A stretch of 27,615 nucleotides of DNA from Candidatus Undinarchaeales archaeon (GTDB taxonomy: Archaea; SpSt-1190; JASMDC01), in NCBI GenBank assembly GCA_030753015.1, contig JASMDC010000040.1:3239-30853 (forward strand). Direction: 5' to 3'. Position 1 is the stretch's first letter, and every line of letters begins with the position of its first letter. Shown here in pieces: positions 7,027 through 14,955 of this stretch. Made by a program: the position numbers and the translations under genes. The notes below the pieces were generated by a model, which saw nothing but the letters and a program-made list of their open reading frames with translations, was not told where the DNA came from and did not search any database.

Positions 7027-8183
7027 CGGGACCCGGGAGCACGCTCCTGGTCCGGTACGGCGAGCTGGCCCGACGGACCGGGCGGACCCGGCGCACGTTC
7101 GAGCGTGCCCTGCTCAAGAACATAGACGAGTCACTCCTCGACGAAGGACTTGCCTACGAGGTACGCCGGGAACCGGGACGGATTTTCGTGGTGACCAGCG
7201 AGCCCGAGGCCGCCCTCGCCCGGCTCAGGGACGTGTTCGGGATCCGGTCCTGCTCAGCGGTAATCGAAGGTCCAACCGACCTTGATGCGCTCGTCAAGGC
7301 AGGAGTACGGTACTCGATGCCCCTGCTCCCCGCCCGCACTACCTTCGCCGTCCGTGCCCGGCGCACCGACGACCATCCCTACACCAGCATGGAGCTCGCC
7401 CGCACCCTGGGCGCTGCCATCCAGAAGAAGCGGAAGACCCTGCGCGTCGACCTGGACCATCCCGCGGTCGAGCTGTTCGTGGAGGTGCGTCAGAAGCGTT
7501 CCTATATCTATCACGACCGCGGTCGGGCCGTGGGCGGGCTGCCCCTGGGCACGGAGGGCCGGAGCGTCGCCTTGCTAAACGATGGTATGGACTCGCTGGT
7601 GGCCGCCTGGCTCATGATGCGACGCGGCTGCGTCCCCCTCCTGCTCCACATCGGTCACGATCCTCACGGGGGCTGGGGGCCGGACGAGGCCTTCGACGCC
7701 TGCCGTCCGCTCAAGCGCTTTGCCACCGGACACGACATCCGGTTCCATTCGGTGCCCTTTGGCGAAGTGCTCTCCGCCATCGCCGGTACGGCCGAGAAGC
7801 GTCACCTGTGCGTGCTCTGCCGTCGGGCCGCGCTGATGGCCGCCGACCTGGTGGCCGACAGCGGGAAGGCCGACCTCGTGGTGGCCGGGGACACCCTGGG
7901 CCACAGTGGCGCACGCACCCTCCATAACCTGTCGGTGACCGGTCAGGGGTGCGGCCGGACCGTGGCACGTCCCCTCATCGGGATGGATCGCAGCGAGGTC
8001 GACCGGTGGGCCGAGCGCGCGGGCCTGACGCCTGCCCGGTCGCTCGCCGCGTGCTGCGCGCTGGACGCCAGTGGCCAGGGGAGACATGCCAAGGAGGCCG
8101 AAGTGGCCGACGAGGCGATGCTCCTGGACCTGCGGGAGCTGGTTGCGGACGCGGTGGCGCGACGGGAACGACGCGTGCTCTAG
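7023..8183 (+). CDS. thiI: ThiI-like tRNA sulfurtransferase / 4-thiouridine synthase
   Basis: 386 residues. ThiI adenylates U8 of tRNA and replaces the oxygen with sulfur; in some organisms it also serves thiamine thiazole synthesis. The ferredoxin-like and THUMP region occupies about residues 1-170 (LLVRYGELARRTG at the start). The PP-loop ATPase domain follows, with LLNDGMDSLVAAWLMMRRGC. Cys263 and Cys266 in LCVLCRR and Cys344/Cys345 in AACCALD match cysteines of archaeal ThiI. The P-loop signature SGGxDS is NDGMDS (186-191), an unusual change of the first two residues that may affect ATP binding. A TTG start at 7023 overlaps the upstream stop as TTGA. The stop TAG lies in a CTAG shared with the convergent gene. 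Confidence 0.82.
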   Translation: MTGPGSTLLVRYGELARRTGRTRRTFERALLKNIDESLLDEGLAYEVRREPGRIFVVTSEPEAALARLRDVFGIRSCSAVIEGPTDLDALVKAGVRYSMPLLPARTTFAVRARRTDDHPYTSMELARTLGAAIQKKRKTLRVDLDHPAVELFVEVRQKRSYIYHDRGRAVGGLPLGTEGRSVALLNDGMDSLVAAWLMMRRGCVPLLLHIGHDPHGGWGPDEAFDACRPLKRFATGHDIRFHSVPFGEVLSAIAGTAEKRHLCVLCRRAALMAADLVADSGKADLVVAGDTLGHSGARTLHNLSVTGQGCGRTVARPLIGMDRSEVDRWAERAGLTPARSLAACCALDASGQGRHAKEAEVADEAMLLDLRELVADAVARRERRVL

Positions 8184-10363
8184 CGTTTTTTCGGCTTGAG
8201 GAACTGGACTACGTCACCCGCACTGATCTTCTTTGTTTTTGCGCCCATCTCCTCCACTGGCATACTGAACCAGAAGAGGACGTTGTTGAGGAGCGAGAGA
8301 TGATAGCCCTGTAGGCTGGAGTCGTTGAACAGGTCCGAGTCGCCGCACAGGATGACCTTGCCCTTCCCATGCTCGAGCCCGGCCATGAACACGATGTAGC
8401 CCCTCTTCTCGAACTCATCGGGCGTGAGATTGAAGTTCTGGTCCGCAAACGACGCCTTGCTCCCCCACACGAGGGGTTGGACCTTCCGGTTCTCTATGGT
8501 GATGGAGCACGCTGCGTTGATGCGCACACCGATGAGCCCTCTGGTGATGGGGTGGTTGGCCAGACCCTCGAGGATCGGCGTGTAGCTCACGCTCCCGCCC
8601 TTGTCGTAGTCGCAGATGAGGTCGGGATTGAAGTACGCGCCCAGGTCGCCGACCACCTGGTTAAGGTACTCGTTGTTCTTCTGGTCACCACCCCACTCGG
8701 CCACCACGAAGAGCCTCAGCCCCTTCTGCTTCACGTACCCGAGGATGAGCGCGATCTCCTCACGGGAGAACGGCTTGCGCGGCACCCCGATGACGAGGAT
8801 GTCACCCTCCTTTGGCTGGAGGAAGAAGGACTTGAGGAACACCACCGTACCGAACCGCCTGAACACGTCGAACATCTTGCTGAACTCGGTCACGTTCTCG
8901 GCCACGAAGTTGCCATGCGTGCTGTCTACATAGATGGTAGGTCGGTTGAAGTGAGGAGCATTGGCATGCTGCCGCAGGACGATGATGATGAGGATCGCCA
9001 GTATCGCGGCCCCGGCGAACACGATGGTCGACAGGTAGCGGAAGGACCCCAGGGCCGTGTTTGCAGCTATGGCCGAGTCCTCGGGCGATATGACAGCGGT
9101 GCAGTTCACCTGTTCGGGGAGGGCCTCCACAAGCAGCCGTGTCTTGTTTGTCGACGACTCCAGCGCGTCAAGGCGTGATGTGACGCCGGACAGGTCGACC
9201 TCGGCCACGACCCCCTTATCCGTCGGTCGCGGGAGCGAGCGCGCTATCGTGTTCCGGTCCTGGTACTGTGATACCACGCTTGGGCGGCGGGGGAATCCGA
9301 ACGCGTACACCGTAGCGTCCATGGAGGTGAACACCAGGTCCATAGTCTCGTCCCCCAGCAGGTCGGCGATCACCGGCGAACCCCGGGTCGGATAGTTCAT
9401 GCGGAAGGACCAGATCTCGGCACCGGCCGCGTCGATGACCCGTGTGGTATTCTCACCGGTTCCGTAGGCTATGTCCGGTCGCCCGTCCCCGTCGAGGTCG
9501 CCCACCGCAGGCCGGCCCGTGACGGCGTGGGAGCCCGTGTTCCACTTCAGGCCGCCCTTGGCGTCGATGATGTAGAGCCCGCCCTCAGCCGAACCCACCA
9601 GGACCTCGAGCGAACGGTCGCCGTCCAGATCGGTGAGCAACGGGGCAGTGGTAACGGCTCCCTGGGTACGGAAGGTCCAGCGCGTGGTCCCGTCGCTGGC
9701 GATGGCCGTGACAACTCCCTCGTCGGAGCCGACGAGCACCTCGAGCGAGCCGTCGCCGTCCAGGTCGGCGGCCACCGGTGCGGTGCGGAGACGGCCCTCC
9801 CCGGTGACGGTCCATTTGACCTCCTGGGTGAAGCCGTCGATCACGGTGAGGGTACCGTCGTCGGCGCCCAGTACCACCTCGTTCTCACCGTCGTCGTCCA
9901 TGTCGACGATGAGCGGTGGTGCGAGCACGTCCCCGCCCAGCTCGTGCTTCCACAGGAGGATACCGCGGGCAGCTAGGGCGTAGGCGTGGTTGTCCTCGGA
10001 GCCTATCACGATGTCCGGCACACCATCGCCGTCGACGTCGCCCACGGCAACGGCCGCCGAGATGGGGCCTCCGGTGTCGAAGTGCCAGCGGTGGGCGCCC
10101 GTATGGTCGAGCACGTACACGGCCCCGTCTGTCGAGCCCACGATGACCTCGAGGTTCCCGTCACCGTCCAGGTCGGCGGTCACGGGCGATGCAGTGACGG
10201 GGCCACCGGTCTTGTACTTCCACTCGAAGCCACCGTCACCCAGGATGCAGTAGACGTTGGTGTCGTAGCTGCCGACCACGACCTCCAGGGTACCGTCGCT
10301 CTCGAGGTCGGCCACCGCGGGAGAGGTCGCGAAACCCACCTCGCCGGAGTACGTCCAGAGCAC
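8180..10363 (-). CDS. FG-GAP/VCBS-type beta-propeller surface protein with TM segment and C-terminal GATase-like domain
   Basis: 727 residues are readable from a GTG at 10363, but the natural protein probably starts at 10435 (see next entry); an in-frame TAG separates the two. About eight repeats of ~42 residues, each with a D-x-D-G-D-G-like calcium loop (for example DLDGDGNLEVIVG) and a strand such as VYVLDHTG, form a propeller at residues ~10-360. A spacer is followed by a transmembrane helix (~443-465) and a 260-residue C-terminal domain with YVDSTHGNF, ILVIGVPRKPFS and LCGDSDLFND. This resembles DUF4350/GATase-like folds that may bind sugar or nucleotide; the assignment is tentative. Membrane topology suggests an external propeller and a cytosolic C-terminal domain. 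It ends with TAG in a CTAG that also stops thiI. Confidence 0.8.
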   Translation of the reverse strand: MLWTYSGEVGFATSPAVADLESDGTLEVVVGSYDTNVYCILGDGGFEWKYKTGGPVTASPVTADLDGDGNLEVIVGSTDGAVYVLDHTGAHRWHFDTGGPISAAVAVGDVDGDGVPDIVIGSEDNHAYALAARGILLWKHELGGDVLAPPLIVDMDDDGENEVVLGADDGTLTVIDGFTQEVKWTVTGEGRLRTAPVAADLDGDGSLEVLVGSDEGVVTAIASDGTTRWTFRTQGAVTTAPLLTDLDGDRSLEVLVGSAEGGLYIIDAKGGLKWNTGSHAVTGRPAVGDLDGDGRPDIAYGTGENTTRVIDAAGAEIWSFRMNYPTRGSPVIADLLGDETMDLVFTSMDATVYAFGFPRRPSVVSQYQDRNTIARSLPRPTDKGVVAEVDLSGVTSRLDALESSTNKTRLLVEALPEQVNCTAVISPEDSAIAANTALGSFRYLSTIVFAGAAILAILIIIVLRQHANAPHFNRPTIYVDSTHGNFVAENVTEFSKMFDVFRRFGTVVFLKSFFLQPKEGDILVIGVPRKPFSREEIALILGYVKQKGLRLFVVAEWGGDQKNNEYLNQVVGDLGAYFNPDLICDYDKGGSVSYTPILEGLANHPITRGLIGVRINAACSITIENRKVQPLVWGSKASFADQNFNLTPDEFEKRGYIVFMAGLEHGKGKVILCGDSDLFNDSSLQGYHLSLLNNVLFWFSMPVEEMGAKTKKISAGDVVQFLKPKKR

Positions 10364-10435
10364 GCCGGGCTAGCCCAGGGAAAGTACTAACAGGAGGACG
10401 AGGACCATCGCCGGGATGTCACGCCATCTACCCAT
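10364..10435 (-). other. Signal peptide of the FG-GAP protein, separated from it by an in-frame TAG
   Basis: From an ATG at 10435 the frame reads MGRWRDIPAMVLVLLLVLSLG, a textbook signal peptide. It then meets TAG (10370-10372) and continues as Pro-Gly into the GTG codon at 10363 without any frame change. The TAG therefore replaces the single residue at the end of the hydrophobic core or cleavage region. A TATA box (10464-10470) is about 31 bases upstream of this ATG. The sequence shows that the signal peptide and the propeller protein belong together; whether the TAG is a mutation, an error or recoded is open. Confidence 0.7.
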
Positions 10436-10462
10436 GGCTCCCCGAGGATTTGTTGTGTCACA

Positions 10463-10471
10463 TATTTAAAG
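10463..10471. promoter_or_regulatory. One TATA box serving two divergent genes
   Basis: ATATTTAAA (10463-10471) reads as a TATA box on both strands. It is about 27 bases from the plus-strand ATG at 10494 and about 32 bases from the minus-strand ATG at 10435. The plus-strand transcript would be leaderless. The two genes are likely expressed from the same or overlapping initiation complexes. Confidence 0.55.
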
Positions 10472-10493
10472 CATCGCCAGGAAATCATCCACG

Positions 10494-10775
10494 ATGAAGT
10501 TCAACCTCTCCATCGTGTACAGCGTCATCATCGCGGCCATCGTCGGTATGACCCTGATAGTCTGCACCGGCTTCATGGAAATCGGCGAGGGTGACCAGCT
10601 CGAGGTCATGATGCAGGTCCTGGTGAGCGCGCTGATCATCGTGTACGTGTTCTTCCTGGCCATCCTGTCGGCCGTGTCCCTGGGATTCGCCTCGCTGTTC
10701 TTCAAGCTGGACGAGTTCGAGCACTACATGCTTAGGGGCCTAGATGTCGTCGAGGCACGGATCAAGAGTGACTAG
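10494..10775 (+). CDS. Small membrane protein, 93 aa, two TM segments
   Basis: 93 residues with hydrophobic helices at about 6-27 and 42-68, and a soluble, acidic/amphipathic C-terminus (LDEFEHYMLRGLDVVEARIKSD). I recognise no family. A TATA box about 27 bases before the ATG supports the start and a leaderless transcript. It ends with TAG and is followed by the promoter of tRNA-Gln. It is divergent from the FG-GAP surface protein and may be functionally linked to it, which is inference from the shared promoter only. Confidence 0.7.
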   Translation: MKFNLSIVYSVIIAAIVGMTLIVCTGFMEIGEGDQLEVMMQVLVSALIIVYVFFLAILSAVSLGFASLFFKLDEFEHYMLRGLDVVEARIKSD

Positions 10776-10847
10776 GTTCGCAGCCACTGCGCCAGCGGAA
10801 AGGTTAAAAAAAAGACCTCTCTTTCAGAGATCCATCACGGTTCGTGC

Positions 10848-10920
10848 AGCCCCGTAGTGTAGCGGTCAATCATCGTGGACTCTGGATCCATGGACCCTGG
10901 TTCGAATCCGGGCGGGGCTA
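10848..10920 (+). tRNA. tRNA-Gln (anticodon CUG)
   Basis: A 73-nt cloverleaf: acceptor AGCCCCG (10848-10854) pairs with CGGGGCT (10913-10919), with A10920 as the discriminator. The anticodon stem GTGGA/TCCAT encloses the loop CTCTGGA with CTG at 10882-10884, which reads CAG (Gln). The T arm CCTGG-TTCGAAT-CCGGG is canonical. The D stem is weak, with a T-T mismatch. CCA is not encoded and no intron is present. A TATA-like GTTAAAAAAA (about 10803-10812) lies upstream. The last three bases also form the reverse complement of the TrmY stop codon. Confidence 0.93.
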
Positions 10921-11535
10921 CTTCCCATCGCTCCTAGTGTCAGTACCCTCGCTCCGGTCCAGCTCGTTATGCACGAGCACCATGGCGTGAGAGGCGAACA
11001 CCGAGCGCGGCCCCACGGAGACGTACAGCGGATCGCGGCGCTCCAGCCCGGTCAGCCAGTCCGCCTCCGGGTCCAAGTAATCGCCCAGCACGAACACCGC
11101 GTCTTCGGGCACCTTCGTGCCGCGCAGGTCGGGCGCACCCTCGCGCATGAGGCACACCCGCCCACCCAGCTCGTCCAGGAGCACAGCGAGCCCCCCGCGC
11201 CGGACGAAGATCCCGGGTGTCGATTCCACCCAGTCGCCCTCGGGCACCGTTGCCACGGCACGCAGCGCTTTCTGCATGAAGATGCCCAGCACCCGTTCGT
11301 TGGGATGGACCTTGCGCAGGAGCGCGCCGTCCAGCTTAACGGTCACCGGTGGGCGCGGGGGCCCGTGGAGCACGGCGAACAGGGTGGTGTCTGTACGGAT
11401 GCCGTGGGAGAGGAAGAGGGCCGCCTGTACGGCACGACACACAACGTCCATGCGCTTGGCCGAGCCGGCCAGGTCCTTGAGGGTGAATTCGGGGGTCGTC
11501 ACCGCGTGGGAGAGAAGCACGAACCGGCGCGTCAT
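10918..11535 (-). CDS. trmY: tRNA pseudouridine(54)-N1-methyltransferase TrmY
   Basis: 205 residues, matching the archaeal TrmY family (SPOUT fold), which methylates pseudouridine-54 in the T loop of tRNA to m1-pseudouridine. Motifs include FVLLSHAVTT at the start, RMDVVCRAVQAALFLSHGIR, VLHGPPRPPVTV, HPNERVLGIFMQKAL, IFVRRGGLAVLLDEL, DAVFVLGDYLDP, and the knot-region VSVGPRSVFASHAMVLVHNELDR. The last ~10 residues are a short unstructured tail. The ATG at 11535 overlaps the stop of the upstream membrane-protein gene as ATGA. The TAG stop lies inside the 3' end of the convergent tRNA-Gln gene, a 3-nt overlap. Confidence 0.93.
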   Translation of the reverse strand: MTRRFVLLSHAVTTPEFTLKDLAGSAKRMDVVCRAVQAALFLSHGIRTDTTLFAVLHGPPRPPVTVKLDGALLRKVHPNERVLGIFMQKALRAVATVPEGDWVESTPGIFVRRGGLAVLLDELGGRVCLMREGAPDLRGTKVPEDAVFVLGDYLDPEADWLTGLERRDPLYVSVGPRSVFASHAMVLVHNELDRSEGTDTRSDGK

Positions 11536-13322
11536 TCGAACCCGAGCCTCCTGAGCTTATCGTCCACTGCCGCGGGTTCGACACCACGGCCGATGAGGTC
11601 GGCGCGGAATCGCTTCACAGCCGTGCCGAAGGACATCTCGATGTCCATCTGGTCGTACCCTGACCGGGCCAGGGCATGCCCGAGCTCGTTCTGGGTGTAC
11701 CCCTTGTGGAGGAGATGGACTACGTAGTCCTCGGTGGTCTGCTCCAGCACCCGGTCGACGACCGGTACGGGGAATCCACGGCCGATGAGGTCTGTGCGAA
11801 CGTCATTTCGGGTATCGCCCCGTGACGAACGGCCCTCCTCGTACTCGTTGAGAGAGAAGGCCAAGGCATCGCGCACAACATCGGGCGAGTACCCGGTGCC
11901 CTTCAGCGATGCCATGATGATGTCGTGGTCGTAGCCGTCCTCCAGCCGACGGCAGATGTACTCGACAGCCTTGGCGAACTCCTCACGCCGCTCTTCAGGA
12001 TCGCGGTGGAGGACCTTCGCCTCGTCAACGTCCGGGACCGGGGGGCCCGCACCTCCTTTCGGTGTCGGCGGGCGGGCCTTCTTCGGCTCGGGCCTCTCAC
12101 GCGCTTCCTTTGCTCGCTGCTTAGGGCGATGTCGCTGTCGCTCCTCCTCGTACTCCTCGTCGTCGCCCTCGTCGTCGTCCATCCCCGAACCACGGCTCTG
12201 CAGCCACAGTACGATGGCGCCCAGGAGCATCACCACGCCGAATCCGATGAGGACGGCGCCGACCGGCTCCACCGTGGGAAGGACGGACGGCGGCGGAGTG
12301 GGCGTGGCAGGCGCTCTTGTGGGTTCGGGGGTCACCTGGACCAGCCCGAGGCCCTCGGCGCGGAATCCCAGGAACGACGGGTAGGGAGCGGGCATGAGCA
12401 CGGCGGCCTCGGCCAGCGCTCCCCAGGCCTGGGCCACGGTGTCGTTGCAGTCTCCATCATCACACTCGGTCACATCGTTAAGGCGGTCCAGGGCACGCTC
12501 CCGTACCTCCGGCCGGTCCAGCACGTGGCCCGCGTGGGCCAGTCCCATGATCAGCACGAACCTGTCCGCAGGCGCGCACACTTCCTCGCAGGCGCCCTCG
12601 GCGATAGCAGTGAGGTTGGCCAGGGAAGCGGTGAGCGCCGGGTCCTGTGTCGAGCCCGCCGCCGATGCAAGGGTCATGAGCCATAGCCCCGCGTCCCGTG
12701 GCGCGGTACATGCTGACCAGGGGGGTGCACACTCGCTCGTCCCTGCCCGGGCCAGATCGACGGCAAGGTTCGTGGGCTCACCTGTGGTCTCCGACCGGCG
12801 CAGCGCGGCGAGCACGGCCCACGCACCGTCCTCGGCGGACGTAGGCTCGTACCCTTCCCACTCGTCGGCGCACAGTGTGGCGTGGCGTACCTCCATGCTC
12901 GTCTGGTGGAGAGCGCGCAGGGCAAGCATGCGCAGTGGAAGTCCGGAGGAGGGACAGGTGAGGTTCCGGCTCTCCAGGGCGTAGAGCAGCGCCTTTGCGG
13001 CGGTGAGATGCTCAGTACGGCCGGTAGCCTCGTGGAGACGCGAGTAGGAGAGGAGGAGGATGGACGCGTCCTGCGGCCGTGCGATGCACCCGGGCGGGAG
13101 CTGGGGGCCGCACACGATGTCCCCCTCGAGATGGACCTCCGCGGAAGCAATGGAATCGGCGAGCTCGATCCTCCCCGCCTCCAGCGCGGCCAGCACCGAC
13201 AGCGCCTGTGACTCGACACCGCCGGTGTCGGATCCGCCAGGGGGGAGCGCGTCGGCGTAGGGTCCTGCAGCCGCCAATGCCAGGACGATGACGATGACGG
13301 GAAGAGAGGCGCGGCTGTCCAT
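11532..13322 (-). CDS. Secreted/membrane protein with cytosolic tandem helical repeats
   Basis: 596 residues. A signal peptide (~1-25, hydrophobic LPVIVIVLALAAAG) is followed by an extracellular domain of ~300 residues with many helices and paired cysteines. This part looks like an alpha/alpha-toroid or squalene-cyclase-like repeat, by helix pattern only. A Pro/Thr linker (~328-350) precedes a single TM helix (~352-375). The cytosolic tail starts with an acidic run (DDDEGDDEEYEEE) and a Lys/Pro-rich stretch. It ends in repeated helix pairs with an LxxxGY/GF-x8-AL pattern (YICRRLEDGY, DLIGRGF, LLHKGYTQNELGHAL, DLIGRGV) similar to UBA- or RecX-like helices. It starts 3 bases after the hutH stop and overlaps trmY. 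No family recognised; probably a surface receptor or scaffold. Confidence 0.75.
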   Translation of the reverse strand: MDSRASLPVIVIVLALAAAGPYADALPPGGSDTGGVESQALSVLAALEAGRIELADSIASAEVHLEGDIVCGPQLPPGCIARPQDASILLLSYSRLHEATGRTEHLTAAKALLYALESRNLTCPSSGLPLRMLALRALHQTSMEVRHATLCADEWEGYEPTSAEDGAWAVLAALRRSETTGEPTNLAVDLARAGTSECAPPWSACTAPRDAGLWLMTLASAAGSTQDPALTASLANLTAIAEGACEEVCAPADRFVLIMGLAHAGHVLDRPEVRERALDRLNDVTECDDGDCNDTVAQAWGALAEAAVLMPAPYPSFLGFRAEGLGLVQVTPEPTRAPATPTPPPSVLPTVEPVGAVLIGFGVVMLLGAIVLWLQSRGSGMDDDEGDDEEYEEERQRHRPKQRAKEARERPEPKKARPPTPKGGAGPPVPDVDEAKVLHRDPEERREEFAKAVEYICRRLEDGYDHDIIMASLKGTGYSPDVVRDALAFSLNEYEEGRSSRGDTRNDVRTDLIGRGFPVPVVDRVLEQTTEDYVVHLLHKGYTQNELGHALARSGYDQMDIEMSFGTAVKRFRADLIGRGVEPAAVDDKLRRLGFE

Positions 13323-13325
13323 GGT

Positions 13326-14897
13326 TCACCGCAGGGGCCCGATGGCGCCCTCCACGGCCTCAACGAGCCGGCCCGACACCACCAGTGCCTTGACCGTCCG
13401 CACGTCCTGTATGAGGAGGCGGTCGTGGTCCAGATGTGGCACAAGCTCGCGGACCATGGCATGAGCGGAGAGGATTCCCTTCCCGGGTAGGAGCTCGGGT
13501 ACGTAGTAGTCCAGCGCCTGGGCGGCGCACAGCACCTCGGTGGCCAGGACATGGGTGACGTTCTCCACGACCTGGACGGCCTTGCGCGCGGCCGTGGTGC
13601 CCATGCTCACGTGGTCCTCCTGGGATGCGGACACGGGGATCGAGTCCACGCTGGCCGGATGGGAGAGGATCTTGTTCTCAGACACCAGCGACGCGGCGGT
13701 GTACTGGGCGATCATCAGACCGGAGTTGAGCCCACCCTTGTCGGTGAGGAACGGCGGCAGGTTGGAGATGTTGTGGTTGAGCAGGCGTTCGATACGGCGC
13801 TCGGAGATGTTCGCCAGCTCGGCGATGGCGATGCACAGGAAGTCCATGGCTATGGCCACGGGCTGGCCGTGGAAGTTGCCGCCCGAGATCGAGTCGCCCT
13901 CGTCTGTGAACACCAGGGGGTTGTCGGTGGCGGCGTTGAGCTCCGTGGTGACGATCTTCGACACGTGGTCGATGGCGTCCCGTGTGGCGCCGTGCACCTG
14001 GGGCATGCACCGCAGGGTGTAGGCGTCCTGGACCTTGGGGCAATCGCGGTGGGACGCGACGATAGCGCTGTCCACGGTGAGCCTGCGCATGTTCTCGGCC
14101 ACCGCCAGCTGGCCCGTATGGGGCCGCGCCATATGGATCCGCTCGTCGAAGTGCCGGTCCGTGCCCTTGAGCCCCTCCAGGCTCATGATCCCGGCGACGT
14201 CGGCCACCTTGAGGAGACGCCGTGAGTCGTACAGGCCCAGCGCTGCCATGGCGGTCATGACCTGGGTACCGTTGATGAGCGCAAGCCCCTCCTTGGCCTC
14301 GAGGGTGAGCGTCTTGATACCCGCCCGCTCCATTGCCGTGCCGCCCAGGAGCCGCTCGCCCTTGACGAACGCCTCGCCCTCGCCCAGCATCACAAGCGTC
14401 ATGTGTGCCAGCGGCGCCAGGTCGCCCGACGCGCCCAGCGAGCCCTTCTCCGGGATAAGGGGGTGGACGCCCTTGTCGAGCATCTCCACAAGCGTCTCGA
14501 TGAGCACCGGGCGCACACCGCTCATCCCCTTTGCAAGCCCGTTGGCCCGCAGGAGCAGTATGGCCCGTACCGTTTCCCGGTGGTGCGGGTGCCCCGTGGC
14601 CGCGGCGTGACTGAGGATGATGTTCTGCTGGAGGAGTGAGACCTCCTCAGGGGAGATTACGACCTTGCATAGGTCGCCGAACCCGGTGTTGATCCCGTAG
14701 GAGACCTTGCCTTCCTTGATGATGGCCTCCACTACCTTCCGGTTCTTGCGTACCTTGTCGAGGACCTTCTTCGAGACGGTGACCTTCGCCATGTAGCGGG
14801 CCACGGCGACGACCTCGGGTATGGAGAGGGTGTCGCCGTCGATAGCGACTGTCTTGATGTCCTCGGCGCGCACGTCCGCCGTTCTATCCCCCGGCAT
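13326..14897 (-). CDS. hutH: Histidine ammonia-lyase
   Basis: 523 residues from ATG 14897. The enzyme eliminates ammonia from histidine to give urocanate, using an MIO group formed autocatalytically from Ala-Ser-Gly (156-158) in GSLGASGDLAPLAH. Other active-site positions of bacterial HutH are conserved: Tyr67 in YGINTGFG, His in ILSHAAATG, Asn in LINGTQ, Tyr and Arg in QDAYTLRCMPQVHG, Phe in GGNFHGQP, and Glu in SQEDHVSMG. The His and Glu favour histidine over phenylalanine or tyrosine as substrate. An ATG at 14924 in the same frame is unlikely because it lies in the TATA box (14923-14930); the box is ~29 bases before 14897, so the mRNA is leaderless. No hutU, hutI or ftcD is in the window. 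The downstream genes are a membrane protein and trmY. Confidence 0.92.
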   Translation of the reverse strand: MPGDRTADVRAEDIKTVAIDGDTLSIPEVVAVARYMAKVTVSKKVLDKVRKNRKVVEAIIKEGKVSYGINTGFGDLCKVVISPEEVSLLQQNIILSHAAATGHPHHRETVRAILLLRANGLAKGMSGVRPVLIETLVEMLDKGVHPLIPEKGSLGASGDLAPLAHMTLVMLGEGEAFVKGERLLGGTAMERAGIKTLTLEAKEGLALINGTQVMTAMAALGLYDSRRLLKVADVAGIMSLEGLKGTDRHFDERIHMARPHTGQLAVAENMRRLTVDSAIVASHRDCPKVQDAYTLRCMPQVHGATRDAIDHVSKIVTTELNAATDNPLVFTDEGDSISGGNFHGQPVAIAMDFLCIAIAELANISERRIERLLNHNISNLPPFLTDKGGLNSGLMIAQYTAASLVSENKILSHPASVDSIPVSASQEDHVSMGTTAARKAVQVVENVTHVLATEVLCAAQALDYYVPELLPGKGILSAHAMVRELVPHLDHDRLLIQDVRTVKALVVSGRLVEAVEGAIGPLR

Positions 14898-14922
14898 CCG
14901 GCCCCGCTCAGCGAGCGAACGC

Positions 14923-14930
14923 ATATAAAT
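14923..14930 (-). promoter_or_regulatory. TATA box of the hutH operon
   Basis: ATTTATAT on the minus strand, centred about 29 bases before the ATG at 14897, matches archaeal TATA spacing for a leaderless transcript and decides the hutH start. Confidence 0.6.
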
Positions 14931-14955
14931 CTAGTGCCGCGGCCGTGCCGGACCC

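Noticed and set aside
10370-10372. Genome-wide reassignment of TAG (for example to pyrrolysine)
   Set aside because: TAG is the natural stop of about ten genes in this window, including metE, thiI, trmY and the APH-like gene; at most a local readthrough is possible.
13332-13552. Minus-strand frame 12674-13552 across the hutH/membrane protein junction
   Set aside because: Out-of-frame shadow with Pro/Arg/Ser-rich composition overlapping two well-supported genes.
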